Numbered from the stretch's first letter, positions 34,541 through 43,723 are shown. The stretch is DNA of 64,000 bases from CAIJXB01 sp964455905 (GCA_964455905.1 CAYVYN010000004.1:62001-126000), one strand, 5' to 3'. Notes: generated by a model not told the origin, from the letters alone. Numbers and translations are program-made.

Positions 34541-35440
34541 TTAGGCTGAGGAAAACATCCAAACAACAATCCTGCTTTTTTTTTGCCCCTGTGACATCTC
34601 AACTGTTTCTACAAAAGAAGCTCCAACACTTTTTAACATAGAATATATAAAAGGAAGATTTTCACCTTTTGACACAAGCGTTGAAAAAAAGCGAATAGTT
34701 TTTTTAAATAAAAGACTCTCTTCAATCATACGCTGAATAAAGGCAATCTCTCCTCCAGGACACCAAAGCTCGGAACCCTTGCCTCCAAAATTCAAAACGT
34801 TCGTTTTCAAACGTAAATTTTTCCATTTTCTTTTAGTTCCTGAGGAGGCCTCTAGCAAAGACATATGAAAAGGGGGATTGCAAACAACTAAATCAAAATA
34901 TTCTTCTTCTTGGACTACACTCTTAAAAATAAAAGAGCTATTTTTCTGAAATCGTATTTCAATCTGTGATTCCAGATGATTTAAAAAAACAATATTTTTA
35001 GCCGAGGTAACAGCACCCTCATCAATATCTACACCAACAAAGTTCCACCCATACTCCTTGCACCCAATTAGAGGATAAATACAATTAGCTCCTACGCCTA
35101 TATCTAAGACTCGAAAAGATTCTCCCCTTGGAATTCCTTGAAGATTAAAAGAAGCAATCACATCTGCTACATAATGAATATAGTCAGCCCGTCCTGGGAT
35201 AGGAGGACACAAATATCCATCGGGGATATCCCAAAACACTCCATAGGTATACAATAAAATTGCTCTATTTAAATCCTTAACAGCTTTAGGATTTGCAAAA
35301 TCAATTGAAATTTCTTTTTTGGGATTTGAAATCAAATGCTTTTTTAAATCTGGAAATGCTTCACTAAGAGCTGGAAAATCATACCTAGCCCTATGTCTAT
35401 TGCGCGGATGTAATGACTTTAACGTTTCCTTGGGCTGCAT
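34541..35440 (-). CDS. rlmF: 23S rRNA (adenine(1618)-N(6))-methyltransferase RlmF
   Basis: 299 residues. It has the RlmF N-terminal block LHPRNRHRARYDFPAL and DFANPKAVKDLNRA, a SAM-binding segment LDIGVGANCIYPLIG, and the N6-adenine methyltransferase catalytic motif CNPPFHMS. This is a housekeeping rRNA modification enzyme. It is the last gene of a five-gene minus-strand cluster, starting 21 nt after hemD. Confidence 0.93.
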   Translation of the reverse strand: MQPKETLKSLHPRNRHRARYDFPALSEAFPDLKKHLISNPKKEISIDFANPKAVKDLNRAILLYTYGVFWDIPDGYLCPPIPGRADYIHYVADVIASFNLQGIPRGESFRVLDIGVGANCIYPLIGCKEYGWNFVGVDIDEGAVTSAKNIVFLNHLESQIEIRFQKNSSFIFKSVVQEEEYFDLVVCNPPFHMSLLEASSGTKRKWKNLRLKTNVLNFGGKGSELWCPGGEIAFIQRMIEESLLFKKTIRFFSTLVSKGENLPFIYSMLKSVGASFVETVEMSQGQKKSRIVVWMFSSA

Positions 35441-35461
35441 TTTAACCTCTATTCTTTTTTG

Positions 35462-36115
35462 TTAAGACTGTGGAACACCAAATTTTGCATAAAAAGCTTT
35501 CTCTGTAATAGGCCCTTGAAAAACAGGCCTAAGATCCTTGGGAAATTCCTTATACAAAGAAAAAAAACCTTCCACCGTTGACGGGCTTGTGAAAATAACC
35601 TCATCCACTTCTGATAAAGATGGATACGGTTTTTCTAAATGAATTACTGTATCGTACAAATCTAAAGTATTCACTCTAACTTTCCTCTTTTGTAAGTACA
35701 AAGAAAGTAAAGGCCTAGCTAAAGAAGATTTCGGATAAAAAATAAATTCCTCTTCTAAAAGCATACCGTCTAAAGCCCCTATTACGCCCTCTTGTGTATT
35801 TGGAAACACTTCCAAAAAAGGAATCACGCCCTTTTCCTTAAGAGCTCTTGTTGTAGAAGGCCCTATAGAAATACACTTATTTTGAAGCGTGGTTTCAAGA
35901 TCAAGAGAAAATTCTTCAGCTAAAGAAAATAAAATACGCACTGCGTTTTTACTTGTTAAAAGAAAAAGCGAATAACAGGAAATCTCTAAGAAAGCATCTT
36001 TTAAAGCTAAATCCAAACTACTTTTAGGTATAAGACGAATGACAGGATAATGAAGTAAAGGTTTTTCATAACTAAAGAAAGAGGGATCTACCCCCAAATA
36101 AAGCGCTTTTTTCAC
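35462..36115 (-). CDS. hemD: Uroporphyrinogen-III synthase
   Basis: 217 residues, a little short of the usual 245. The fold is poorly conserved, but LLTSKNAVRILF, CISIGPSTTRALKEKG and VIFTSPSTVEGFF are in the right order for HemD. It closes hydroxymethylbilane to uroporphyrinogen III. Its ATG overlaps the hemC stop by 4 nt, which is a natural pairing because HemC makes its substrate. Confidence 0.88.
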   Translation of the reverse strand: MKKALYLGVDPSFFSYEKPLLHYPVIRLIPKSSLDLALKDAFLEISCYSLFLLTSKNAVRILFSLAEEFSLDLETTLQNKCISIGPSTTRALKEKGVIPFLEVFPNTQEGVIGALDGMLLEEEFIFYPKSSLARPLLSLYLQKRKVRVNTLDLYDTVIHLEKPYPSLSEVDEVIFTSPSTVEGFFSLYKEFPKDLRPVFQGPITEKAFYAKFGVPQS

Positions 36116-36780
36116 ATGCCGCTATTATTTATAGAAGCAAAAAGCTCTTTCATTTCGATATCATTACTTCTTGCTACAACAGCAAGCGAACCTTGTCTAA
36201 AAGCCTCTTTTCCAGGAAGCTCAATGCTCTCTCTTTCAATACCTAAGCGAATAAGAGCGGCTTTAGCAATTACAACAGCGTCAAATAGCCCCTCATCTAA
36301 AAGAGCAAGTCTTTTTTCTATACTCCCTCTTATATCAACAGGTACAAGATCTTCTCTAAACAGTTTCAAATTTTCTATTCGACGAAAAGAAGAAGTTCCA
36401 ACCCTAGAACCTTTTGATAAAGCGGCTAACGATCCCCCTTTTGGGAACACAAGAACATCAGAAGGGTCGATCCCTTTAGTATAGGCAACAACAACAAGCC
36501 CTAAAGGAAGCTCTTGAGGCAAATCTTTTGAAGAATGGATCCCTATACGACAACGCCCCGATAAGACAGCGCGATCAATTTCTTGCGTAAAAAAATCAGT
36601 CCCCTCTTGCGTTAAAAGAGAGGTAGTTTGATCGATATCTCCTAGAGTTTTAAAAAACTGAGGAACAAATTCCACTTCAGGGTATATCTTCTGTATTTCT
36701 AGAAGAACCTCTAGAACTTGAACTTGAGATAACCTTGAATCCCTCGCGCCAACCTCAATGCTTTTAGTTGATAAGATCAT
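36112..36780 (-). CDS. hemC: Hydroxymethylbilane synthase (porphobilinogen deaminase), lacking domain 3
   Basis: 222 residues against about 310 in E. coli. Domains 1 and 2 are intact: ARDSRLSQVQ, HSSKDLP with the catalytic Asp, and VGTSSFRR. The protein ends at EAFRQGSLAVVARSND...ELFASINNSGM, the point where domain 2 ends in other bacteria. The third domain, which carries the cysteine (C242 in E. coli) that anchors the dipyrromethane cofactor, is absent. The stop overlaps the start of hemD, so this is not a window or frameshift effect. As I recall chlamydial HemC proteins are also short (about 240 residues). The 5' end overlaps radA by 17 nt. Confidence 0.9.
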   Translation of the reverse strand: MILSTKSIEVGARDSRLSQVQVLEVLLEIQKIYPEVEFVPQFFKTLGDIDQTTSLLTQEGTDFFTQEIDRAVLSGRCRIGIHSSKDLPQELPLGLVVVAYTKGIDPSDVLVFPKGGSLAALSKGSRVGTSSFRRIENLKLFREDLVPVDIRGSIEKRLALLDEGLFDAVVIAKAALIRLGIERESIELPGKEAFRQGSLAVVARSNDIEMKELFASINNSGM

Positions 36781-38134
36781 GAATTGCCTCTTCTACAGTG
36801 TCTACGCCTTTTAATAAGATTTTTTGTTTTAAATCTAAAGAAAGCGATGCCATACACTTTTTAGGCAAAATACATCTTTTGAATCCAAGATGAACAGCCT
36901 CTTTAATTCTTGCTTCTGCCTTAGCTACACTTCGCACCTCTCCACCCAATCCTACTTCTCCAAAAATAACAGTATCAGGATCGATAACCCGATTACAAAA
37001 AGAAGAAATAATAGCGGCAGACAATCCTAAATCTACAGCGGGCTCATAAATTTTAACGCCCCCTGCTATAGAAACAAAAACATCACAATGATGAATTTGA
37101 TACCCTACTTTTTTCTCTAAAACAGCGAGTAACAAAGAAAGTCTATTAGGATCTATCCCTGCAGACTTCCTTGTTGCTGTAGGAAATACAGAAGGAGCAA
37201 CTAAAGACTGAGCCTCAATTAAAACAGCCCTAGACCCCTCTAAAGAAGGGATAATAACAGAGCCTGTAGACTCACGTCTTCTTTCTTGTAAAAAAAAATG
37301 GGAAGGATTCGCTACTTCAGTTAATCCCGTCGCCCCCATTTGAAATAAAACAATTTCATCGGTTGGACCGAATCTATTTTTAACCCCTCGCAAAATACGG
37401 TATCCCTGATGGCGGTCTCCTTCAAAGTCAAGAACCACGTCTACAATATGCTCTAAAACTCTAGGACCTGCAATCTCCCCTGATTTTGTCACATGACCGA
37501 CTAAAAAAGCAGCCATACCAAGACGTTTGGATAAATGCATAAACTCCATAGCAAGCTCTCTGACCTGAGAAACGCTACCTGGAGAAGAAGAAATCTCCGC
37601 CTTATAAAGAATTTGTATTGAGTCTACAATTAGCACTTCTGGCTTTAGCTTTTCAATCTCTGCCTTAATCGCCGAAAAATTGGTGTCACTTAAAATAAAA
37701 AGTTTTTCACTTCTAACACCAAGTCGTCTGGCTCTAAGAGCTGTCTGCTCCACAGACTCTTCGCCTGCAACATAAAGAACAGTTTTACCTTGCCCTGCAA
37801 TTGATTCAGCCATTTGCAAAAGAAGAGTAGACTTGCCAATTCCAGGATCGCCTGCAATCAAAGACAAGGCTCCAGGAACAACTCCCCCGCCAAGCAGTCT
37901 ATCAAACTCCTGAATCCCCGTAGAAATTCGTTTTAAAGGAACCATTTCAACCTCGGAAACACGAAGAGGTCTTGGCCTCTCTTGACTCTCTACCGTAAAC
38001 CTTGCTGTCGATTCATCAATTTGCACTTCCTCTTCAAACGTGTTCCACTTTTGACATGCTGAGCAGCTTCCTGACCATTTCGGCTGAATATGACCACACT
38101 CTCTGCAAGCCCAAAGGGTTTTGGTCTTAGCCAT
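36764..38134 (-). CDS. radA: DNA repair protein RadA (Sms)
   Basis: 456 residues. N-terminal zinc finger C10-x2-C13-x10-C24-x2-C27, Walker A GDPGIGKST, the RadA-specific KNRFGPTDE motif, and a C-terminal Lon-like domain (VSIAGGVKIYEPAVDLGLSA). RadA is a RecA-like helicase that aids branch migration in recombination. It overlaps rnc upstream by 8 nt and hemC downstream, as in Chlamydia (CT297-CT299 as I recall). Confidence 0.97.
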   Translation of the reverse strand: MAKTKTLWACRECGHIQPKWSGSCSACQKWNTFEEEVQIDESTARFTVESQERPRPLRVSEVEMVPLKRISTGIQEFDRLLGGGVVPGALSLIAGDPGIGKSTLLLQMAESIAGQGKTVLYVAGEESVEQTALRARRLGVRSEKLFILSDTNFSAIKAEIEKLKPEVLIVDSIQILYKAEISSSPGSVSQVRELAMEFMHLSKRLGMAAFLVGHVTKSGEIAGPRVLEHIVDVVLDFEGDRHQGYRILRGVKNRFGPTDEIVLFQMGATGLTEVANPSHFFLQERRRESTGSVIIPSLEGSRAVLIEAQSLVAPSVFPTATRKSAGIDPNRLSLLLAVLEKKVGYQIHHCDVFVSIAGGVKIYEPAVDLGLSAAIISSFCNRVIDPDTVIFGEVGLGGEVRSVAKAEARIKEAVHLGFKRCILPKKCMASLSLDLKQKILLKGVDTVEEAIHDLIN

Positions 38135-38849
38135 TTTTTTCCTCCTGGATCTTCTCTAAGGCTTTTTCTGCAGAACGTTGCTCTGCTTCTTTCTTAGAAG
38201 ATCCAACTCCACTACCCAATAAAATTTCCTCTAAAAAAACACCAACTTCAAAAGTTTTATTATGATCTGGCCCTTGTTCGCTTAAGACTTTATAAAAAGG
38301 AAGTTTTTGATGTGTTTTTTGAAAGTAATCCTGTAATTCAGCCTTCCAGTTTCTTAACGGTTTATGTAGAGAATTTTCAACATCTTCCTTAAACCAATTC
38401 CAAAAAAACACCTTAACAGCATCTAGGCCACCGTCTAAATACATGGCCGCTAAAAGAGCCTCAAAAAGATCTGCCTGAATAGATTCCTTGCTATGTCCAT
38501 CATGCATTCTTTCTCCTTTGCCTAGGAGAAGAAAGTCCACTAGTCCTATTTTTTTGATAAAGAGGGCGCACATGGTTGCATCTACTAGATTTGCCATTAA
38601 ATAAGAAAGCTGTCCTTCTTGTTCCTCTGGAAGCCTTTCGTAAAGATACTCAGAAATAAGCAAACCTAAAACAGAGTCTCCTAAAAACTCTAACCGCTCA
38701 TTGTGCTCTAAGACGATCGAACGATTTTCATTAAAAAAAGAACGATGGATAAACGCGAGTGCTAATTTTTTTTTGTCTTGAAAGACATACCCCAACTTTT
38801 CTTCGACAAAAGAGAGGTTTTCTAAAAGTTTTTGATACGGTTCTAACAT
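38127..38849 (-). CDS. rnc: Ribonuclease III
   Basis: 240 residues from the ATG at 38849. The frame is open to a TTG at 38885, but the ATG gives the expected N-terminus (MLEPYQKLLENL). The catalytic signature is NERLEFLGDSVLGLL, with the second acidic pair in QADLFEALLAAMYLDGG. A C-terminal double-stranded RNA-binding domain starts at NWKAELQDYFQ and ends with SSKKEAEQRSAEKAL. It processes rRNA and structured mRNAs. It is the first gene of rnc-radA-hemC-hemD-rlmF and is divergent from dapL. Confidence 0.95.
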   Translation of the reverse strand: MLEPYQKLLENLSFVEEKLGYVFQDKKKLALAFIHRSFFNENRSIVLEHNERLEFLGDSVLGLLISEYLYERLPEEQEGQLSYLMANLVDATMCALFIKKIGLVDFLLLGKGERMHDGHSKESIQADLFEALLAAMYLDGGLDAVKVFFWNWFKEDVENSLHKPLRNWKAELQDYFQKTHQKLPFYKVLSEQGPDHNKTFEVGVFLEEILLGSGVGSSKKEAEQRSAEKALEKIQEEKNG

Positions 38850-38944
38850 AATAAGAAGATATCTCTTGGTAAATTCAAGCGCCAATGCTACTCTATTAAG
38901 AAAAAAAAAGCATTTTTTATTTCTTTATCATCGGTTGCGTATTT

Positions 38945-40138
38945 ATGGTCAAAGGTAACTTTTATTTTAGCGAATTAAAAAGACCTTACATTTTCCCTAT
39001 TATTGAGCAAAAACTGCTTGAAGTAAAGAGCTTATATCCTAATGTTGAAATTCTTAATATGGGAATAGGCGACATTGCACTTCCTCTTGCCCCCTCGATT
39101 AGTGCTGCAATTGCTGAAGCTGCCCAAGAAATGCAAAAACCAGCTCCCCTTTACGGTTATGGACCTTCGGAAGGATATTCTTTCCTAAGAGAGGCTATCC
39201 AAAAAAATTACTACTCTAATTTACCAATTACCGCTGAAGAGATTTTTATTTCTGACGGAATTAATACAGATATTGTAAATATTCTAGATCTTTTTGACAC
39301 TTCTTGTTCTATCGCCGTGCCCAACCCAGCCTACCCAGCCTATCTTGACTCTAATATTTTGGCAGGCAGACAGCGTCATATTTACACAATGCCTTGCACG
39401 AAAGAAACAAGGTTTGTCCCGAAAGTTCCTTTAATCGACTGTGATCTTATCTACCTTTGCTCTCCGCACAATCCCACGGGCGTTGCAATGACTAGAAATG
39501 AGCTAAAAGAATTTGTAGACTATGCGATTGAAAAAAAAGCCATCATTCTTTTTGATCATGCCTACGATGCATTTGTCACTTCACCTGAGGTTCCCAACAG
39601 TATTTATGAAATTCCAGGGGCTGATGAAGTAGCGATTGAATTTAAAAGTTTCTCTAAATCAGCAGGATTTACAGGACTTAGATGTTCTTACCTGCTATTA
39701 CCTAAAAAAGTAGAAGTAGAAATACAAAAAAAAAATACAAGCCTGCATTCTCTTTGGAAAAAAAGACAGTCTATTAAATTTAACGGCGTCTCCTACCCTA
39801 TTCAAAAAGGAGCAGAAGCTTGCCTAACCGAAGTTGGTAAAAAAGAAACGGAAGAACAAGTGAAACTCTACCTTTCTCAAAGTAGACAACTGAAAGAAGG
39901 CCTTGAAAAAGCGGGACAGACCTGCTTTGGAGGGATCGACTCCCCGTATATTTGGTGGCAAACTCCAAACAACCTAGGTTCTTGGGAATTTTTTGACCTA
40001 CTACTTCATAAATGTCAACTCATAGCAATCCCCGGATGTGGGTTTGGAGAACATGGCGAAGGATACGTAAGACTATCTGGATTCAGTACCCAAGAAAAAA
40101 CTATAAAAGCGCTAAAACGCATTCAACAACTGGTATAA
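38945..40138 (+). CDS. dapL: LL-diaminopimelate aminotransferase
   Basis: 397 residues. The DapL start GNFYFSELKRPYIFP, MGIGDIALPL and the PLP-lysine segment FKSFSKSAGFTGLRCSY (about residues 232-248) identify the family within class I/II aminotransferases. It turns tetrahydrodipicolinate into LL-diaminopimelate in one step, bypassing DapD/DapC/DapE, as in Chlamydia (CT390). DapF in the same window then makes meso-diaminopimelate. It is divergent from rnc with a 95-nt gap, and is followed after 3 nt by a CT391-like gene. Confidence 0.95.
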   Translation: MVKGNFYFSELKRPYIFPIIEQKLLEVKSLYPNVEILNMGIGDIALPLAPSISAAIAEAAQEMQKPAPLYGYGPSEGYSFLREAIQKNYYSNLPITAEEIFISDGINTDIVNILDLFDTSCSIAVPNPAYPAYLDSNILAGRQRHIYTMPCTKETRFVPKVPLIDCDLIYLCSPHNPTGVAMTRNELKEFVDYAIEKKAIILFDHAYDAFVTSPEVPNSIYEIPGADEVAIEFKSFSKSAGFTGLRCSYLLLPKKVEVEIQKKNTSLHSLWKKRQSIKFNGVSYPIQKGAEACLTEVGKKETEEQVKLYLSQSRQLKEGLEKAGQTCFGGIDSPYIWWQTPNNLGSWEFFDLLLHKCQLIAIPGCGFGEHGEGYVRLSGFSTQEKTIKALKRIQQLV

Positions 40139-40141
40139 ATC

Positions 40142-40789
40142 ATGAAATTTTCTTTATCAGATTCCTTTAGAAATTTTTTTCTTAAAAACGGACTTTTAGA
40201 AATCGAAGACATCCTTTCGCAAGAAGAAGCAGACACCCTTCTCCAGTTGATTTCTGAAAAAGCACCTTCTACTTTATACCCAGAGCTTCAAGCGGCAGGA
40301 AAAGATCTTTGGAAAATAAATGACGAAGTAAAAAAACTATTAATCAAATCTAGAATTGGAGAAATCGCAGGATTTCTTTTCAAAAAAAGGCCTATTAGAC
40401 TTGCCTTCACACAAACCTTTATTCCAAGAACAAGTCAATCACTTTCTTTTACAGAAAATTACTCTATAGAAGATATTAGCAGCGTAGACCCAGTATTAGG
40501 AGGCGTCTTTATTTGCTTAAATAATTCAGAAGAAACCATAAGTCAAGAGCTTCCTGACTTTAAAAATCAGACAAAAGGAAGCGCTATTTTCTTTTCTGCA
40601 AAATACCCAATACCATTTAAAGACCTTATCCTTCAACAAGGACTACAAGGAATCCTCGTATGCTTTTCGCCTGTAAAAATACGATATAAGCTACAACCGC
40701 TTGATAAAACCACACACTTTCTAAAAAAATTAGGCTACACATTTGGCGATTTGATTGAAGAAAAAGATGCTCCATTTCTTTATCATTAA
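40142..40789 (+). CDS. CT391-like conserved chlamydial protein of unknown function
   Basis: 215 residues, starting 3 nt after dapL, the same place as CT391 beside CT390 in C. trachomatis. The opening NGLLEIEDILSQEEAD and later LGGVFICLNN and KGSAIFFSAKYP have the rhythm of the phytanoyl-CoA/2-oxoglutarate dioxygenase fold. The metal-binding HxD...H set is not visible, so it may be a catalytically dead relative or merely look similar. Close coupling to dapL points to a role near amino-acid or cell-wall metabolism; this is an inference. Confidence 0.7.
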   Translation: MKFSLSDSFRNFFLKNGLLEIEDILSQEEADTLLQLISEKAPSTLYPELQAAGKDLWKINDEVKKLLIKSRIGEIAGFLFKKRPIRLAFTQTFIPRTSQSLSFTENYSIEDISSVDPVLGGVFICLNNSEETISQELPDFKNQTKGSAIFFSAKYPIPFKDLILQQGLQGILVCFSPVKIRYKLQPLDKTTHFLKKLGYTFGDLIEEKDAPFLYH

Positions 40790-40818
40790 ATCAAGTTCGA
40801 GACCTGAAAAATAAAAAA

Positions 40819-40846
40819 TTGAAAACAAATCCAAATTCAATATAGG
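40819..40846 (+). promoter_or_regulatory. Predicted promoter of the 40876 membrane-protein gene
   Basis: TTGAAA at 40819-40824, a 16-nt spacer and TATAGG at 40841-40846 lie 30 nt before the ATG. The -10 is imperfect at its last bases. Confidence 0.4.
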
Positions 40847-40875
40847 ATGAAAAAATCTTAAAAAAAGAATTTGGC

Positions 40876-41583
40876 ATGACATTTTCCATCTATAATTTCA
40901 AAAGATTATGCATTGATTACGCGGCTGAAAAAAATGCACACCTTGTTTTTTTTAACGCTCGAGCATCGCTAACTTTTGCTGAAAAGATCTCACACCTACG
41001 ACTCCTCAATAAACTTGAACCTTCGCTACAGCTAGATGAAAAAATCAGAGCCTTTAAAGAAAAAGCTTCTCTATTTAAAGAAGCATCAACTCATAGCTAT
41101 CTAGAAAGCTTTCTAAAAGGCGTGCTTCTTAGCGCAATTACAGCACTATCTATTTTATGCGGCAAATTACCTATAAAATGCCTAAAGACAATTGTTATAG
41201 GCAGTTTTGCTATACCCTATATTTTATATGGACCCTTGGGGCTTTTTTTAAGCGGATGCGGTCTTATAACTAGACATATAGGAACCATTCCAAAATATAC
41301 ACTATACATACCTCCTACCGTTCTTATGGGAGGAGTTGCTTTTACTTTATTTAAAAGCTGCACCCATCCGATCTACTTATTAGATGCAGCCAAAGAAATA
41401 ACCAAAGCAAAAAAGCACCTAGAAGGCCACTTAGAAACTCACAAAGATTATCTAAAGGATAGTTGTAAAAAATTCATAGCAGATACGAGTAAATGGAACG
41501 AACTATCTGTTAGAAAAGATCGTAAAGAAATTGATCTAGCCAGTGCCGAAAAAGCCCTTAATTTTCTTGGAACACTGACCTAA
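40876..41583 (+). CDS. Hypothetical membrane protein with central hydrophobic block
   Basis: 235 residues. The first 75 are soluble and helical, a central block (about 80-170) holds three or four hydrophobic helices (SYLESFLKGVLLSAITALSI; YILYGPLGLFLSGCG; IPPTVLMGGVAFTLF), and the last 60 are charged and helical (coiled-coil-like, rich in Lys). This soluble-membrane-soluble plan is common among chlamydial inclusion membrane and other secreted proteins, but I recognise no family. It faces hemG, with 16 nt between the stops. Confidence 0.6.
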   Translation: MTFSIYNFKRLCIDYAAEKNAHLVFFNARASLTFAEKISHLRLLNKLEPSLQLDEKIRAFKEKASLFKEASTHSYLESFLKGVLLSAITALSILCGKLPIKCLKTIVIGSFAIPYILYGPLGLFLSGCGLITRHIGTIPKYTLYIPPTVLMGGVAFTLFKSCTHPIYLLDAAKEITKAKKHLEGHLETHKDYLKDSCKKFIADTSKWNELSVRKDRKEIDLASAEKALNFLGTLT

Positions 41584-41599
41584 AAGAGCATTATAATTA

Positions 41600-42889
41600 C
41601 TAACTAGTCAAAATAGAATGGGCCGTTTTTTTAGCTAACCTGATGCAGTCATTTACAGAAACCCCCTCTAAGTAATTACCTACAAGGTATATTTCCTGAG
41701 GAAGATTTTTTCGTATGACCTCTATTTTTTCAAAATGATTGAGTGCTGGCTGAGGAATAGCTCTAGCCATCCTTTTAAAAGAAATATCAGAAGGATCTTC
41801 TTGAATTTTTAAATGTCCCTTTATCGCTCTATCAACTAGATGCAAAATATCTTCATCTAGGGTAGAACCTTCTACTAGTAAGGTAAGCCTAGAATTACTC
41901 CCTTGAGAAGGGAATATATTTGAATCAAATAAACATCCTAAAATCGTCTCTTGTTCTTTTTGAGGAATAAGATAGCCAAAACCACAAGGCAATCCTACAT
42001 TCTTAGAAAAGAGCACATTGACGCTAATAATTGATTGATATCTAATATCACATAAATTCTCTGAAAGCTTTTGAGAAAAAGGTTTTAATAACTCTCCAGC
42101 CACATAAGCTGGGAGAGCAACAATCACCTTATCTGCAAAAAAAACATTTCTTTCTGTTTTAATAGAAAAAAACTCCCCCTTTTTTTCTACAGCTACAACT
42201 TTCTCTTCGTAAAAAATGGAGGCATCCATTTTTTCTATAATTTTTTGAATAAAAGAGAAGAGTCCTTGCCGAAAAGAAAAAAGAGAATGCTCTAAAAAAA
42301 TTCCCTGTTTTTTTTTGTTAAACAAAGAAGAAACGGCACCTAATAGCACGCTCCCTTTTTCTTTTTCCCATTTTTTCAACGTCGGAAAGCATGCTGAAAC
42401 AGAAAGTTTTCGATAATCTCCCCCATAAACCCCAAGCGTAAGAGAGTCTAAAAGAGTTTCGGTAATGGCCTTTCCAAAGCGACGACAGCCAAATTCGAAA
42501 ATAGTTTCATCCTCTTTTTTTATCGGAACGAACATTTCCTTGCATAAAGAAATACAAAAACTTAAAAGAAACAATCCGGGCATCTTATGCAATTTTCTCC
42601 GACTCCAAACATAGCGGCTAGTAGCCTTCTTATCTGATCCAATTAGCTCATGAAAAAAACCAAGCTCCTGTACGAGCTGTAAAAAATCTTGATTTCTAGA
42701 ACTTTTAAAAATGTGAGGGCCTTTTTCTAAAATCTCTCCTTTTTTTTCTTCTGTCTGGATGTAACCTCCTGGCTCTTTTGACTCTTCTAGGATAGCACAT
42801 TCCCAGTCTGGATTTTTTTGTAGAAAATACCAAGCCGCAGTAAGTCCTGAGATACCAGCACCTAAAATTACGATCCTTTTTTTTCTCAT
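41600..42889 (-). CDS. hemG: Protoporphyrinogen oxidase (FAD-dependent, HemG/HemY type)
   Basis: 429 residues. FAD-binding glycine motif ILGAGISGLTAAWYF near the N-terminus (G10, G12, G15), the amine-oxidase-family EESKEPGGYIQT segment, and the C-terminal EIYLVGNYLEGVSVNDCI that closes the FAD site. It oxidises protoporphyrinogen IX to protoporphyrin IX with oxygen. It is unrelated to the flavodoxin-like E. coli HemG; chlamydial annotation uses hemG (CT745) for this type. It is divergent from hemF with a 42-nt gap. Confidence 0.93.
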   Translation of the reverse strand: MRKKRIVILGAGISGLTAAWYFLQKNPDWECAILEESKEPGGYIQTEEKKGEILEKGPHIFKSSRNQDFLQLVQELGFFHELIGSDKKATSRYVWSRRKLHKMPGLFLLSFCISLCKEMFVPIKKEDETIFEFGCRRFGKAITETLLDSLTLGVYGGDYRKLSVSACFPTLKKWEKEKGSVLLGAVSSLFNKKKQGIFLEHSLFSFRQGLFSFIQKIIEKMDASIFYEEKVVAVEKKGEFFSIKTERNVFFADKVIVALPAYVAGELLKPFSQKLSENLCDIRYQSIISVNVLFSKNVGLPCGFGYLIPQKEQETILGCLFDSNIFPSQGSNSRLTLLVEGSTLDEDILHLVDRAIKGHLKIQEDPSDISFKRMARAIPQPALNHFEKIEVIRKNLPQEIYLVGNYLEGVSVNDCIRLAKKTAHSILTS

Positions 42890-42931
42890 GATTTGCTATC
42901 CTCGCAGTAGACCATATCAGAAGGAGAGTAT

Positions 42932-43720
42932 ATGGAAAGAAGAGAAGAAATCATCCACTTTTTAAAAGGTCTAAGAGAAAAAATCATCTTATCGTTTGAA
43001 AGCCTTGAACCGACGCATAAATTCATCAAAAAACCTTGGAACCATGTAAATGGTGGAGGTGGCGAAATTTCAACTTTACGTGGCGATGTTTTTGAAAAAG
43101 CAGCCGTTAACTGGTCTGGAGTAGAAGGGGCAAACTTTCCGATGAAAGATGGATCTGGGCCATTTTTTGCTACTGGTGTTAGTCTTATTACACATATGAA
43201 AAATCCTCATATGCCAACTGTTCATATGAATGTTCGTTATATGGAAACAGAAGACTCTTGGTGGTTTGGGGGTGGATACGATCTAACGCCTATGGTCTTT
43301 CCTATAGACGAAGATACACAGCATTTTCATAAGATTGCCAAAGAAAGCCTCGATCCCTTTGGTCTAGATCTTTACCCTCGCTTTTTTCAAGAAGCTAGGG
43401 AATATTACTACATACCTCATAGAAAAAAAGAAAGAGGCGTTGGTGGAATTTTTTTTGACCATTATAATACAGGTGATTTTAAAACAGATTTTGCATTCTT
43501 ACAAAGTGTTGGAGAATCGTTTATTCAGGCTATTCTTCCTATTTATCAAAAGCGAATAAACACTCCATATTCCTCTGAAGACAAAGAAATTCAGCTAGAA
43601 ACAAGAGGCCACTATGCTGAATTCAATCTGATTTACGATCGAGGAACAAAATTTGGATTTCTATCAGGGGGCAATCCTGAAGCCATTTTATGCTCTATGC
43701 CTCCTTTAGTAAAGTGGTAA
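42932..43720 (+). CDS. hemF: Oxygen-dependent coproporphyrinogen III oxidase
   Basis: 262 residues. HemF signatures: NGGGGEISTLRGDVFEKAAV, MNVRYMETEDSWWFGGGYDL, FDHYNTGDFKTDFAFLQ and GHYAEFNLIYDRGTKFGF. It ends at SMPPLVKW, about 30 residues earlier than E. coli HemF, so the C-terminal helix is missing. A strong ribosome-binding site (AGAAGGAG) precedes the ATG. It makes protoporphyrinogen IX, the substrate of the divergent hemG. In C. trachomatis the position between hemG and hemE is occupied by hemN, the unrelated oxygen-independent enzyme (CT746, as I recall). Confidence 0.95.
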   Translation: MERREEIIHFLKGLREKIILSFESLEPTHKFIKKPWNHVNGGGGEISTLRGDVFEKAAVNWSGVEGANFPMKDGSGPFFATGVSLITHMKNPHMPTVHMNVRYMETEDSWWFGGGYDLTPMVFPIDEDTQHFHKIAKESLDPFGLDLYPRFFQEAREYYYIPHRKKERGVGGIFFDHYNTGDFKTDFAFLQSVGESFIQAILPIYQKRINTPYSSEDKEIQLETRGHYAEFNLIYDRGTKFGFLSGGNPEAILCSMPPLVKW

Positions 43721-43723
43721 GAC

